A DNA stretch of 64,000 nt from CAIMWS01 sp964409245 (GTDB taxonomy: Bacteria; Verrucomicrobiota; Verrucomicrobiia; Limisphaerales; UBA1319). Of the stretch, positions 8,230 through 18,370 are shown in pieces (the first letter of the stretch is position 1; each line of letters opens with the position of its first letter). Made by a program: the position numbers and the translations under genes. The stretch covers positions 18,045-82,044 of the forward strand of contig CAYPCQ010000024.1 of the NCBI GenBank assembly GCA_964409245.1, given 5' to 3'. The notes beneath the pieces are model-generated. The model saw only the letters and a list, made by a program, of their open reading frames with translations, was not told the origin of the DNA and did no database searches.

Positions 8230-10563
8230 TTATTTCTGCCCGTTCAAAACCACACGGAAGAACACCTGTTTCGCCGGCTTGGGCACCAGCGCCCGCTTCT
8301 GGGTGGTAGTGGCCGCCAGGCTCAAGACATTCTGCCAGTCCCCACCGAGCCGGTCGAGGCTCTGGAGGGCATAGGTTTTGCCGGGGATACTCTGGAAGTA
8401 GATCGCCAGCTGGGCAGCTCCGGCCGCGGTTTTATCCGCTTCCACCAAGTCATTTGGCCGGGGCACCCGTTCAAACGCCAGGACGGATTGGGGATCGGCC
8501 GGGTCGGTGCCGGCCGTCATTTCCGCCCGGTTGGCCATGCCATCCCGGTCCGCATCGTCACTTTCGCCGCTGGCGTTGGGATATTTATCAAGCAAGCCCG
8601 TGGCCCTGGCCCATTCCTGGTAAGAGATTGGCCGCTGCCAAGGCGCGGTGGGGTGGCCTTCAAAGTTCGTGCCCCACCCCGCGGCCTCCGCCGGATGAAA
8701 AATGGTGGCCTGGCTCGCGCTGCCCGCCAGCACTTTGCCACCCACGGCGGGCGCGGCCCCCTCGAAATAGACGGCGGCCAGGCTGGCGCAGCCGGCGAGG
8801 GCCGCCTGATCGATGAAAACAACGCTGGCCGGGATTGTGACATTCGTCAAACGGGTGCAGCCTTGGAAGGCTCCGTAGCCGAGGTTGGTCACGCTGTTAG
8901 GAATGGTTACCCGCGCCAGGCTGATGCAGCCCGCGAAGGTCGCCTCCGCGATGGCCCCCACGGCGCCGGGGATGGCCGCGCCGGGCAGGCTGGCACACCC
9001 GCTGAATGCCCAGCCCCCGATGGCGGCCACACTCTCCGGCACGATGGCATTGGTCAGGGCGGCGCAGCCCAGGAACGCCGAGCCTCCGATATCGGTCAGG
9101 CTGCCCGGGAGGGTGACACTGCGCAAGCCGGCACAGCCTTGAAACGCCGCCCAACCGATGGCGGCCACACCGTCGGGGATGGCGTAGTCCCCGGCCTTTC
9201 CGCCAGGATATTGGATGAGCGTGGTCCGGCTTTTGTCAAACAGCACGCCATCCCAGCCAGCGAAGTTCGAATTGAGCGGATCCACGGCGATGGCCTCGAG
9301 GCGGGCGCAGGCGGTGAAAGCGTTATCCACAATGGTGGCCACGGCGCCGGGGACAACGAATCCCCCCGCTTTGCCGGCCGGGTATTGGATGAGCGTGGCC
9401 AGGGTTTTGTCGAACAGCACGCCATCCCGGCTCGCGAAGGCGGGGTTGAGCGGATCCACGTGGATGGCGGCCAGGCTGGAGCAGCCGGTGAACGCGCTGT
9501 AAACGATGGCCGTGACGCTGGCGGGGAGGGTGACCTCTTGCAAGCTGGTGCAGCCATTGAATGCGTCATAGCCGATGCTGGCCACCCCGGCGGGGAGAAC
9601 GATTTCCGCCAGGGCGGTGCAGCCGGAAAAGGCCGACTGCTCGATGGTGACCAGGCTGGCGGGAAGGCCGATGCCGGCCAGGCTGGTGCAGCCGCTGAAA
9701 GCCCAGCCCCCGATGCTGGACACCGCGCCAGCCAGGGTGACATTGGTCAGCCCGGTGCAGTCCTGGAAGGCCAGCCACTCGATGGTGGCCAGGCTGGCGG
9801 GGAGGGTGATCCCCGTGAGGCGGGCGCAGCCCTGGAAGGCCGACCACTCCAGGCTGGCCACGCCGCCGGGGATGACGTAATTACCCGCCCGGCCGCCGGG
9901 AAATTGGATGAGCTTGGTGAGGCTTTGGCTGAACAAGACGCCATCCCGGCTGGCGTAGGCGGGATTCTGGGTGGCCACGTGGATGGCCGCCAGGCTGCGG
10001 CAGCCGGTGAAAGCATGGTATTCGAGGTTGGTCACGCTGGCCGGGATGGTGATATCCGCCAGCGCGGCGCTGCCGGTGAAGGCATTTTCCGCGATCGTGG
10101 TGACGCCGCCGGGGATGGCATAGTTGCCCGCTTTGCCGCCGGGGAATTGGAGGAGTGTTGTCAGGCTTTTATCGAATAAAACACCATCCCAGCTGGTGTA
10201 AGCGGCATTCAGCGGATCGACCACAATCGCCGCCAGGCGGGCACAATCAGTGAAGGCGCCGTATTGGCCGGTGCTGATATTGGTGACGCCGCTGGGAATG
10301 GTGATCCGCACCAGGCTGGCCTGGCCGGCAAACACGGAGAAACCGATCCCGGTGACCGGCTTGCCGCCGATGGCCTCCGGTATGGTGACCTCTCCACCGG
10401 GGCCGAAATAATCCGTGATGACGACATTGGTGGCGCTCGCGCGGTAATAGAAATCGCCCGCTTGCGCCGCACAGGCTGGAGCCGCCGGAACGTGCAGAAG
10501 CACCAGCACCAGCCACGCACCACAAAAAGCAGCAAGGGATGGGCGGTTTCTATTTTTTGCCAT
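8230..10563 (-). CDS. Secreted leucine-rich-repeat (LRR_5/BspA-like) surface protein
   Basis: The product has 777 residues from MAKNRNRP, whose hydrophobic LAAFCGAWLVLVLLH forms the signal peptide. The body is a long array of about 23-residue LRR_5 units of the form IPASVTxIxxxAFxGCxxLxxI. Four longer inserts recur with the core WDGVLFDKSxTTLIQxPxGKAG, at roughly regular spacing. The C-terminus has an Asp-rich segment (DADRDGMANRAEMTAGTDP) like the Ca2+-binding type 3 repeats seen near the ends of verrucomicrobial exported proteins, and a final beta-rich tail domain. It probably binds a surface or polymer ligand. A longer open frame upstream is less likely, since it would put 36 residues before the signal peptide. 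A perfect 16-bp palindrome lies just before the start. Confidence 0.85.
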   Translation of the reverse strand: MAKNRNRPSLAAFCGAWLVLVLLHVPAAPACAAQAGDFYYRASATNVVITDYFGPGGEVTIPEAIGGKPVTGIGFSVFAGQASLVRITIPSGVTNISTGQYGAFTDCARLAAIVVDPLNAAYTSWDGVLFDKSLTTLLQFPGGKAGNYAIPGGVTTIAENAFTGSAALADITIPASVTNLEYHAFTGCRSLAAIHVATQNPAYASRDGVLFSQSLTKLIQFPGGRAGNYVIPGGVASLEWSAFQGCARLTGITLPASLATIEWLAFQDCTGLTNVTLAGAVSSIGGWAFSGCTSLAGIGLPASLVTIEQSAFSGCTALAEIVLPAGVASIGYDAFNGCTSLQEVTLPASVTAIVYSAFTGCSSLAAIHVDPLNPAFASRDGVLFDKTLATLIQYPAGKAGGFVVPGAVATIVDNAFTACARLEAIAVDPLNSNFAGWDGVLFDKSRTTLIQYPGGKAGDYAIPDGVAAIGWAAFQGCAGLRSVTLPGSLTDIGGSAFLGCAALTNAIVPESVAAIGGWAFSGCASLPGAAIPGAVGAIAEATFAGCISLARVTIPNSVTNLGYGAFQGCTRLTNVTIPASVVFIDQAALAGCASLAAVYFEGAAPAVGGKVLAGSASQATIFHPAEAAGWGTNFEGHPTAPWQRPISYQEWARATGLLDKYPNASGESDDADRDGMANRAEMTAGTDPADPQSVLAFERVPRPNDLVEADKTAAGAAQLAIYFQSIPGKTYALQSLDRLGGDWQNVLSLAATTTQKRALVPKPAKQVFFRVVLNGQK

Positions 10564-10567
10564 ACTC

Positions 10568-10583
10568 AGTCCAGCGCTGGACT
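10568..10583. promoter_or_regulatory. 16-bp perfect palindrome before the LRR protein start
   Basis: AGTCCAGCGCTGGACT reads the same on both strands and ends 4 bases before the ATG at 10563. It could be a repressor site or an RNA hairpin covering the start; no clear ribosome binding site is visible there. Confidence 0.4.
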
Positions 10584-10676
10584 CGCATAACGGGTAATTA
10601 CGCGAAAGGAGGAAAAAAAGCCAGCACATCGCGTTTGAAAGAGGGTGGAGGGGGAGGACTCCCTGATCCATGCCCA

Positions 10677-10741
10677 GGCCATTGGCTCCGTCGTAGTGGC
10701 CAAATCTTTTTGTGCAAGGCCCTCCTCATTTGCCACTTAAC
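10677..10741. repeat. Dispersed repeat, copy 1 (partner at 29230-29293)
   Basis: About 65 bases beginning GGCCATTGGCTC, containing ATCTTTTTGTGCAAG and ending TTAAC, match 29230-29293 at roughly three positions in four. Both copies lie in the upstream region of a minus-strand gene for an exported protein. Confidence 0.55.
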
Positions 10742-10782
10742 AATCAGTTCAAGAACTTTCCCCCCAAAAAGCTGGGACAAGG

Positions 10783-13602
10783 TTAATCAGCCCGGCGGGC
10801 TACCCGGTAGAAAGCTGCCGCCAGCCGGGGGCTGGCATCCGTGTAGCTCGCCACGCCACCCGGCGGCAGGCGGATGGTGGCAAGCGTGGTCCAGCCGGCC
10901 CGGAGATCAGCCGTGCGCTGGACGTCGCAAGCCTGGCCGGCAGGGCCGGGGAACCATAATCGGAAGCCGGTGGGCAGCGGCGCGAGGGCGAGCTCGTTGG
11001 GCGCCAGTCCCGGGCTGGGCACCACCACCAGCTCCGCGGCGGCGCTGGCCACCTGGCCGGCGGTATTGGCCAGAATGACCGAATACAGGCCCGCGCTGGC
11101 CAGGCGCACATTGGCGATGGCCAGGGTGGCGTTGGTTTCGCCCGCCAAAGCCACCGCCCCGCGCCGCCATTGGCAGGCGATGGGGCCACACGACCGGGCC
11201 TCCACCTGGAAAACCGCGGTCGTGCCCAGGAAGTTGGTGCGGCTTTGCGGCGGCCGCAGGATCACCGGTGGCGCGGCGGCCTGGACCACCACATGATTGG
11301 TGGCATAGGCCACCTTGCCTGCGGCATCGGAAACGCGCAAGGCCACCGGGTGGATGCCGATCCCCAGCGCCGTGTTCGGAGGCACGCTTTGGGTCACGGT
11401 GAAGTCCGCGCAGGCATCGGCCACCAGGAGGTGGCCCGCGTCCGTGAGGTCCGGCAGGCGGGCCTGGCAATCGGCGTCCACCTTCAACGCCACACCGGCC
11501 ATCCAGGTGATGACGGGCGGCTGCGGATCCCGGACGGTGACGGCAAACGAGCCGGAGCTGGAGTTCCCGCTGGCGTCCGTGGCCAGGCAGCGCACGAGGG
11601 TGGTTCCCAGCGGGAACCGCGAGCCGGAGGCAGGCAGGCAGAGAACCAGGGGATGCGGATCGCCGTCATCGCTGACCGACACCTCGAACGCCACGGGGGT
11701 TTCATTCCCGGTGGCGCAATCGATGACGATGTCCGGGGGGCAGGTGATGATGGGGGCGTTGGTGTCCGGCAGCGGCACGATCCGGATCACGTCCGCCACT
11801 GCGCAGCCTCCGGGTGGATCAGCGCCCCGCACGGTCAGCTCCAGGAAATTCGTCCGGCCAGGATCCAGCAGTGCGTTGCCCAATTCCACCCACTGGCGAT
11901 CCGGCAGCGGCGCGGCGAACGCTGCGGCAAGGAGATGGGAGCCGCCCGAAAACAGGTTGAACGCAATATTCCCCACCCCATTGGCCAGTGCCGGCGCCTG
12001 GGCGGAGATCCGGTACACGCCGGAACGGGAAACCGGCAGGGTCCAGCGGACGCGGGCGGTGTCGCCGGCGGCCAGCGGGGCAATCCGGGCATCGACGCCC
12101 CAGGCGGCGGTGGCGGTGGCGCTCCAGTTCCCCTCCAATTCGGCATAGGCCTGGCCGCGGTTATCGAGGTAAAGATCGTCCGGCAGGTAGCGCAGGATGC
12201 GGGTGGCCAAATGGCCCGCCCGGCCGGTCGCCGCGATGCCCACTTTGGCCAGGGTGTTGCGCGGCACGGGCAGGATGACCGACCAGGTATTGGAACCGGC
12301 CGGCACACAGGCGGCGGTGAGGTTCGCATAGCGCTGGCAGGCGTCCCGCAAGGCCACGAAGGGCCGGGGCTGAAACAACGGCTGGCTGGTGTGGATGGTG
12401 AGGGTCACCGTCTGGCCCTGGGCGGCTTCGGAAACCTCGATTTCCGGGGGCGCTGTTTCAGCGGCCCCCAGCCAGCGCTGCATGGCCTCCACCGCTGTGC
12501 AATAGCGGAACTTCACATCCGGATGATTCGCGGCGGTGGTTTGGGCCAGGGAATGGATCCGGGCGAAGTTGGGGATGAAGTTTTCCGGCAGATGGTTCCA
12601 GATGCAAACCACCTGGTCCTCCCCCTGGGCGGCCCGCACAAAAACCCCCTCCAGGTCGCTCTGCGCCAGGTTTTGCATTTTGATGGACCGCAAATCCCAG
12701 CCGGTTCCCGGGCCCGGGAGCTGGTAGTTCCCAGGCGCCGGGTGATACGGCACGAAAGTGGAGGGCGCCCGTGACCAATCCTGGACGTTGTTGATAGGCT
12801 CAAAGAGGTTCCAGGGCAGCCAGGCCGGCCAGTTGTTATGCATGCTGAAGGGCAGGAGCTCGTCCAGGTATTGCTGCCACTCGTTATCCATGAAATGCCA
12901 GCCGCTGCGGAAGGATACCGGGAACACCTCCTCCTCGAGCAAATACTGGGCGAGGGTGAGATCGAAGTCCTCCCGGCATTCCTGGAAGGTCCGGGCCTGG
13001 TTCCAGTGGTAATTCCCGTCCCCGTCGTAATCGCTCCAGAGGAAGGTGTGGTAATGCAGCGACAGCTCGTCGCCGAACCGCCGGATGGCCTCGCCGTGAT
13101 ACTGCTTCATCAGGTGCAGGACCATGGTGTTCGGGATGGGGACGTTTTGGTTCACAGCCTCGCGATAGATGTTGCCGCCCATCATCCACCAGGTGAACTT
13201 GACGGCCTGGCCATAGGAATCCCGGAACTGGGCGCGCCAGGCGGAGTCCATGACCTGGAAGGCCGGGCTGGCGGGATCGGTGAAAAAGCCCTGGGGATAA
13301 TAAGGATGGGCGGAATAGACATCGACCGTGCCGCCGAAATTCCAGATCGCGGTATCGGATCCCACCGCGAGGTAAACGTTCCCGGGCGGGGCCGGGCTGG
13401 AGGCTGGCTTGGCCTGGGTGGCTGGCGCACCGGGAGGTTCCGCCGCCATCATTGGCCAGCCCAGAGCCCCCGCGAGCCAGACACTCGCCATGGCCCCCAA
13501 AAACCGGGCCGCCCACCCGGCGCTGGATGGTTTCGGCGCACCAGCGCCGGCCTGGCGGGCCAAGGCCGCGGCTGAACGCATCCGAATCACCTGGCTAAAC
13601 AT
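10783..13602 (-). CDS. Large secreted protein with HYR and Ig-like domains
   Basis: About 939 residues from MFSQVIRM; ATG codons 36 bases upstream and 24 bases downstream are alternatives. A hydrophobic segment (FLGAMASVWLAGALGW) ending at MMAAEPPG is the export signal. The N-terminal 350 residues hold an unassigned catalytic-looking domain with conserved-type Trp, His and Asp blocks (SLHYHTFLWSDYDGDGNYHW, FRSGWHFMDNEW) that resemble polysaccharide deacetylase/glycosidase barrels, though no family is certain. A beta-rich carbohydrate-binding-like region follows. Next come a HYR domain (ITCPPDIVIDC to SSGSFAVTVRD), a related module and an Ig-like domain (CQWRRGAVAL to AGLYSVILANTAG). The C-terminal tail ends YRVARRAD. 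It is likely a surface enzyme or adhesin. Confidence 0.75.
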   Translation of the reverse strand: MFSQVIRMRSAAALARQAGAGAPKPSSAGWAARFLGAMASVWLAGALGWPMMAAEPPGAPATQAKPASSPAPPGNVYLAVGSDTAIWNFGGTVDVYSAHPYYPQGFFTDPASPAFQVMDSAWRAQFRDSYGQAVKFTWWMMGGNIYREAVNQNVPIPNTMVLHLMKQYHGEAIRRFGDELSLHYHTFLWSDYDGDGNYHWNQARTFQECREDFDLTLAQYLLEEEVFPVSFRSGWHFMDNEWQQYLDELLPFSMHNNWPAWLPWNLFEPINNVQDWSRAPSTFVPYHPAPGNYQLPGPGTGWDLRSIKMQNLAQSDLEGVFVRAAQGEDQVVCIWNHLPENFIPNFARIHSLAQTTAANHPDVKFRYCTAVEAMQRWLGAAETAPPEIEVSEAAQGQTVTLTIHTSQPLFQPRPFVALRDACQRYANLTAACVPAGSNTWSVILPVPRNTLAKVGIAATGRAGHLATRILRYLPDDLYLDNRGQAYAELEGNWSATATAAWGVDARIAPLAAGDTARVRWTLPVSRSGVYRISAQAPALANGVGNIAFNLFSGGSHLLAAAFAAPLPDRQWVELGNALLDPGRTNFLELTVRGADPPGGCAVADVIRIVPLPDTNAPIITCPPDIVIDCATGNETPVAFEVSVSDDGDPHPLVLCLPASGSRFPLGTTLVRCLATDASGNSSSGSFAVTVRDPQPPVITWMAGVALKVDADCQARLPDLTDAGHLLVADACADFTVTQSVPPNTALGIGIHPVALRVSDAAGKVAYATNHVVVQAAAPPVILRPPQSRTNFLGTTAVFQVEARSCGPIACQWRRGAVALAGETNATLAIANVRLASAGLYSVILANTAGQVASAAAELVVVPSPGLAPNELALAPLPTGFRLWFPGPAGQACDVQRTADLRAGWTTLATIRLPPGGVASYTDASPRLAAAFYRVARRAD

Positions 13603-13712
13603 AGGATGCACGGTAACCAATTCCCCCGGGTTTGCCAAGGCCAGGAGGCGGAATCAAGACTCCTGCGCAATTCGCTTGCGGACCGGCGTGCGTGGCCATA
13701 CCGTGAGCCACC

Positions 13713-15329
13713 ATGCTGAACCACACATTTGTCCCCTGGCTTCTTTGCGGCCTGGGTTGGGTTTTTTCCACGTCTGCCGCGGATTCGCCGCAATGGACCG
13801 GCCACGACACCCGCAACATGGTTTCCCAAGAGACGGGCCTGCCCGATTCCTTTGCGCCGGGCAAAAAGATCAATGGTGGCGCCGGCGTGGATATGGCCAC
13901 CACCCGCAATGTCAAATGGGTGGCCAGGCTGGGCAAGGAAACCTACGGCACCCCGGTCATCGCCGGCGGCAAAGTGTTCATCGGCACCAACAATGGGGTG
14001 CCGCGGGATCCCCGCTTTTCCGACGACCGCGGCATCCTGATGTGTTTCGACGAAACCACCGGGAAATTCCGCTGGCAGCTGGTGGTTTCCAAACTGGTGC
14101 GCACGGGGAATTTCAACGGGGATTTCGCCGAATTGGGCGTCTGCTCAACGCCGACCGCCAAAGCGGGCCGGGTTTACCTGGTGACGGGGCGCTGTGAGGC
14201 GCTTTGCCTCGATGCCAGCGGACTCGCCAATGGCAACGATGGCCCGTTCAAGGAGGAAGGCGAGTATATCGCCGTGGCGGCCCGCATGAAGCCCGGCAAG
14301 CCGCCCACGGGTGGCTCGCCCACCGCCGCCCCGGACCGCGTGGCACCCATGGATTTGCTGCCCTCCGACGCGGATATCCTCTGGCGCTACGATTTCATAT
14401 CCGAGCTCGATGTCTGGCCCCAGGACGCTTCGGATTGCTCCCCGCTGGTTCACGATGGCCTGGTCTATGCATGCACCTCCAATGGCGTGGATGTGTCGCA
14501 CAAAAACCTCCCGTCGCCGCAGGCGCCCAGCCTCATCGCGCTGGATCAGAACACCGGGAAACTCGTGGCGAAGGATGACGCCAAGATCGGCCCGCGCATC
14601 CTCCACGGTGAATGGTCCTCGCCCAGCCTGGCCCAGGTGGGCGGGAAGACGCTGGTGCTGTATGGGGGAGGGGACGGTTTTTGCTATGCGTTCGAGGCGC
14701 GCCCGGTGGCGGACCCGGCCGGCCCGGGCCGGATTTTGCGCACGGTTTGGCGCTGCGACTGCAATCCGGCGGAATACCGCAAACGCAACGGCGAATCGCT
14801 GCCTTACAACAAAAACTCGGAGGGGCCCAGCGAGGTGATCGGCACGCCGGTGTTCCACCAAAACCGGGTATATGTGACCATCGGCCAGGATACCCGCCAC
14901 GGCCCGGGGCCCGGGGCGCTGACTTGCATCGACGCCACGCGCACCGGAGACATCAGCGGTTCAGGGGTGCTATGGAGATACCAGGGGATCAACCGGAGCT
15001 TTTCCACCCCCTCGGTCACCAACGGCCTGGTATTCGTGCCGGATGTCCGGGGCGTGATACATTGCCTGGATGCGGAGACCGGCCGCTGCTTCTGGACGCA
15101 TGAAACCAAGGGGCAGATGGTGGGTTCCACGCTGGTGGCGGACGGCAAGGTTTACACCGGCAACAGCGCTGGAAAGCTCACGATCCTGGCCGCCGCCCGG
15201 GAAAAACGGCTGCTCGGCGAGGTGCAGGTGGGCTCGGCGATCCACGCGACACCGGTGGCCGCCAACGGGGTTCTATATGTCGCCTCGCAAGGCTTTCTCT
15301 ACGCCCTGCAGAATTCCGGTGGGCAATGA
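13713..15329 (+). CDS. Exported PQQ-like beta-propeller protein
   Basis: The 538-residue protein has a short signal peptide (WLLCGLGWVFSTSAADS) and then repeated PQQ/YVTN-type blades, each with a Gly-rich strand and a W or A-x-D-x-x-T-G turn: YGTPVIAGGKVFIGTNNG, CFDETTGKFRWQL, ALDQNTGKLVAKD, IHCLDAETGRCFWTH and NGVLYVASQGFLYAL. The family includes BamB-like scaffolds and quinoprotein dehydrogenases; the catalytic residues of the latter are not evident, so a structural or ligand-binding role in the periplasm is more likely. It is followed by a 219-base gap and the symporter gene, so it may be transcribed separately. Confidence 0.8.
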   Translation: MLNHTFVPWLLCGLGWVFSTSAADSPQWTGHDTRNMVSQETGLPDSFAPGKKINGGAGVDMATTRNVKWVARLGKETYGTPVIAGGKVFIGTNNGVPRDPRFSDDRGILMCFDETTGKFRWQLVVSKLVRTGNFNGDFAELGVCSTPTAKAGRVYLVTGRCEALCLDASGLANGNDGPFKEEGEYIAVAARMKPGKPPTGGSPTAAPDRVAPMDLLPSDADILWRYDFISELDVWPQDASDCSPLVHDGLVYACTSNGVDVSHKNLPSPQAPSLIALDQNTGKLVAKDDAKIGPRILHGEWSSPSLAQVGGKTLVLYGGGDGFCYAFEARPVADPAGPGRILRTVWRCDCNPAEYRKRNGESLPYNKNSEGPSEVIGTPVFHQNRVYVTIGQDTRHGPGPGALTCIDATRTGDISGSGVLWRYQGINRSFSTPSVTNGLVFVPDVRGVIHCLDAETGRCFWTHETKGQMVGSTLVADGKVYTGNSAGKLTILAAAREKRLLGEVQVGSAIHATPVAANGVLYVASQGFLYALQNSGGQ

Positions 15330-15548
15330 AGGGAGCCGGACGGGCAAATCCCCGTGCCAATGCCAGCCCGGGTGCGTCCCGGTCCTCCTTTCGGGCTGGA
15401 CTTTGGCCCCAACGGTGACAAATATGGGTTCCGTGATCCGGATCCTTAACCTGGCTGAACCACTGGTTCCGGCCGCAGTGGCTGGCACCCTCGACCCTCC
15501 AGCCCGCACCCGGCCCGGCGCCACCCCTTTAACCCAGCTCCCCGATCC

Positions 15549-17261
<1,713 letters not shown>

Positions 17262-17286
17262 ACGCGGCGCCCGGAAAAACGAAACC

Positions 17287-18366
17287 ATGAAACATCGCGA
17301 GCGAGTCCTGATGGCGCTGGATCACCAGCAGCCCGACCGTTGCCCCATGCAGATCAGCTTCACGCCGGAATTTGCCCTCCGGCTGCGCCAGCACCTGGGC
17401 CTGGCGGCGGCGGGCCACAATCCCCACGGCGGCGGCAACACCTACCAATTGGAGCGAGCGCTCGGCCAGGATCTCCTCCTCACCAGCGTGTGCTGGGCCA
17501 ACTCCTATTACCAGTCCGACCGCGATTACGTGGACGAATGGGGCGTGGGCTGGAAGGTCATCGGCTACGAAACCCCCTTCGGCCAGGGCCATTACACCGA
17601 GATGACGGGCCATCCGCTGGCGGATGACAACGCCATCCACGGGTATCGCGCCCCCGATCCGCTGCGGCCGGGGCTTTACCAGGACGCAGCCTGGACGCTG
17701 CGCGAATTCAAGGAGGAGTATTGGATTGTGGGGGTCACCGTGACCACGATCTTCGAAACCGCCTGGGCCTTGCGCGGCTATGAGCGGCTGCTCACCGACC
17801 TGGTGGCCGCTCCGGACACCGCCGAGGCCATCCTGGAAATCCCGTTCCGCTATCACCTGGCCGCGGCCCGCCGGCTGGTGGAGATGGGCGTGGACATGAT
17901 CTGGGTGGGCGATGACGTGGGCGGGCAGACCGGCATGATCATCTCGCCGGCCCTGTGGCGGCGGTTGTTCAAGCCCAAATGGGCCGAATTCTTTGCCGCG
18001 CTCAAGAACCTCAACCCGGCTCTGAAGATCGCCTATCATTCCGATGGCGCCATTGAGCCGATCATCCCCGACTTCATCGAGATTGGCCTGGATGTGCTGA
18101 ACCCGGTCCAGCCCCTTTGCATGGACCCGGCCCGGCTGAAGAAGGCCTATGGGAACCGGCTTTGTTTCTGGGGCACCATCGACGAGCAGCAGACCCTGCC
18201 CTTTGGCACGCCCCAGGAGGTGGAGCGGGAAGTCCAAACCCGCCTGGAAACCATCGGCAAGGACGGCGGCCTGATCATCGGCCCCACGCACCACGTGCAG
18301 CTCGACACGCCGCTGGAAAATTTCCAGGCCATGCTGCGGGCCATCACCCGGGAGCCAACGATTTGA
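17287..18366 (+). CDS. Uroporphyrinogen decarboxylase (URO-D) family protein
   Basis: The 359-residue protein opens with KHRERVLMALDHQQPDRCPM, the usual start of URO-D superfamily proteins, and keeps the barrel blocks VDMIWVGDDVGGQTGMIISP, YHSDGAIEPIIPDFIE, DVLNPVQPLCMDP and FWGTIDEQQTLPFGTP. The RQAGR substrate motif of true HemE is missing, so it is more like the corrinoid methyltransferase/demethylase branch (MtaA/CmuA-like) or the catabolic URO-D-like proteins common in Verrucomicrobiota. It lies between the symporter and the glycosidase-like gene with gaps of 25 and 4 bases, so a role in catabolism of the same substrate is likely. No corrinoid protein is adjacent. Confidence 0.8.
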   Translation: MKHRERVLMALDHQQPDRCPMQISFTPEFALRLRQHLGLAAAGHNPHGGGNTYQLERALGQDLLLTSVCWANSYYQSDRDYVDEWGVGWKVIGYETPFGQGHYTEMTGHPLADDNAIHGYRAPDPLRPGLYQDAAWTLREFKEEYWIVGVTVTTIFETAWALRGYERLLTDLVAAPDTAEAILEIPFRYHLAAARRLVEMGVDMIWVGDDVGGQTGMIISPALWRRLFKPKWAEFFAALKNLNPALKIAYHSDGAIEPIIPDFIEIGLDVLNPVQPLCMDPARLKKAYGNRLCFWGTIDEQQTLPFGTPQEVEREVQTRLETIGKDGGLIIGPTHHVQLDTPLENFQAMLRAITREPTI

Positions 18367-18370
18367 AACC

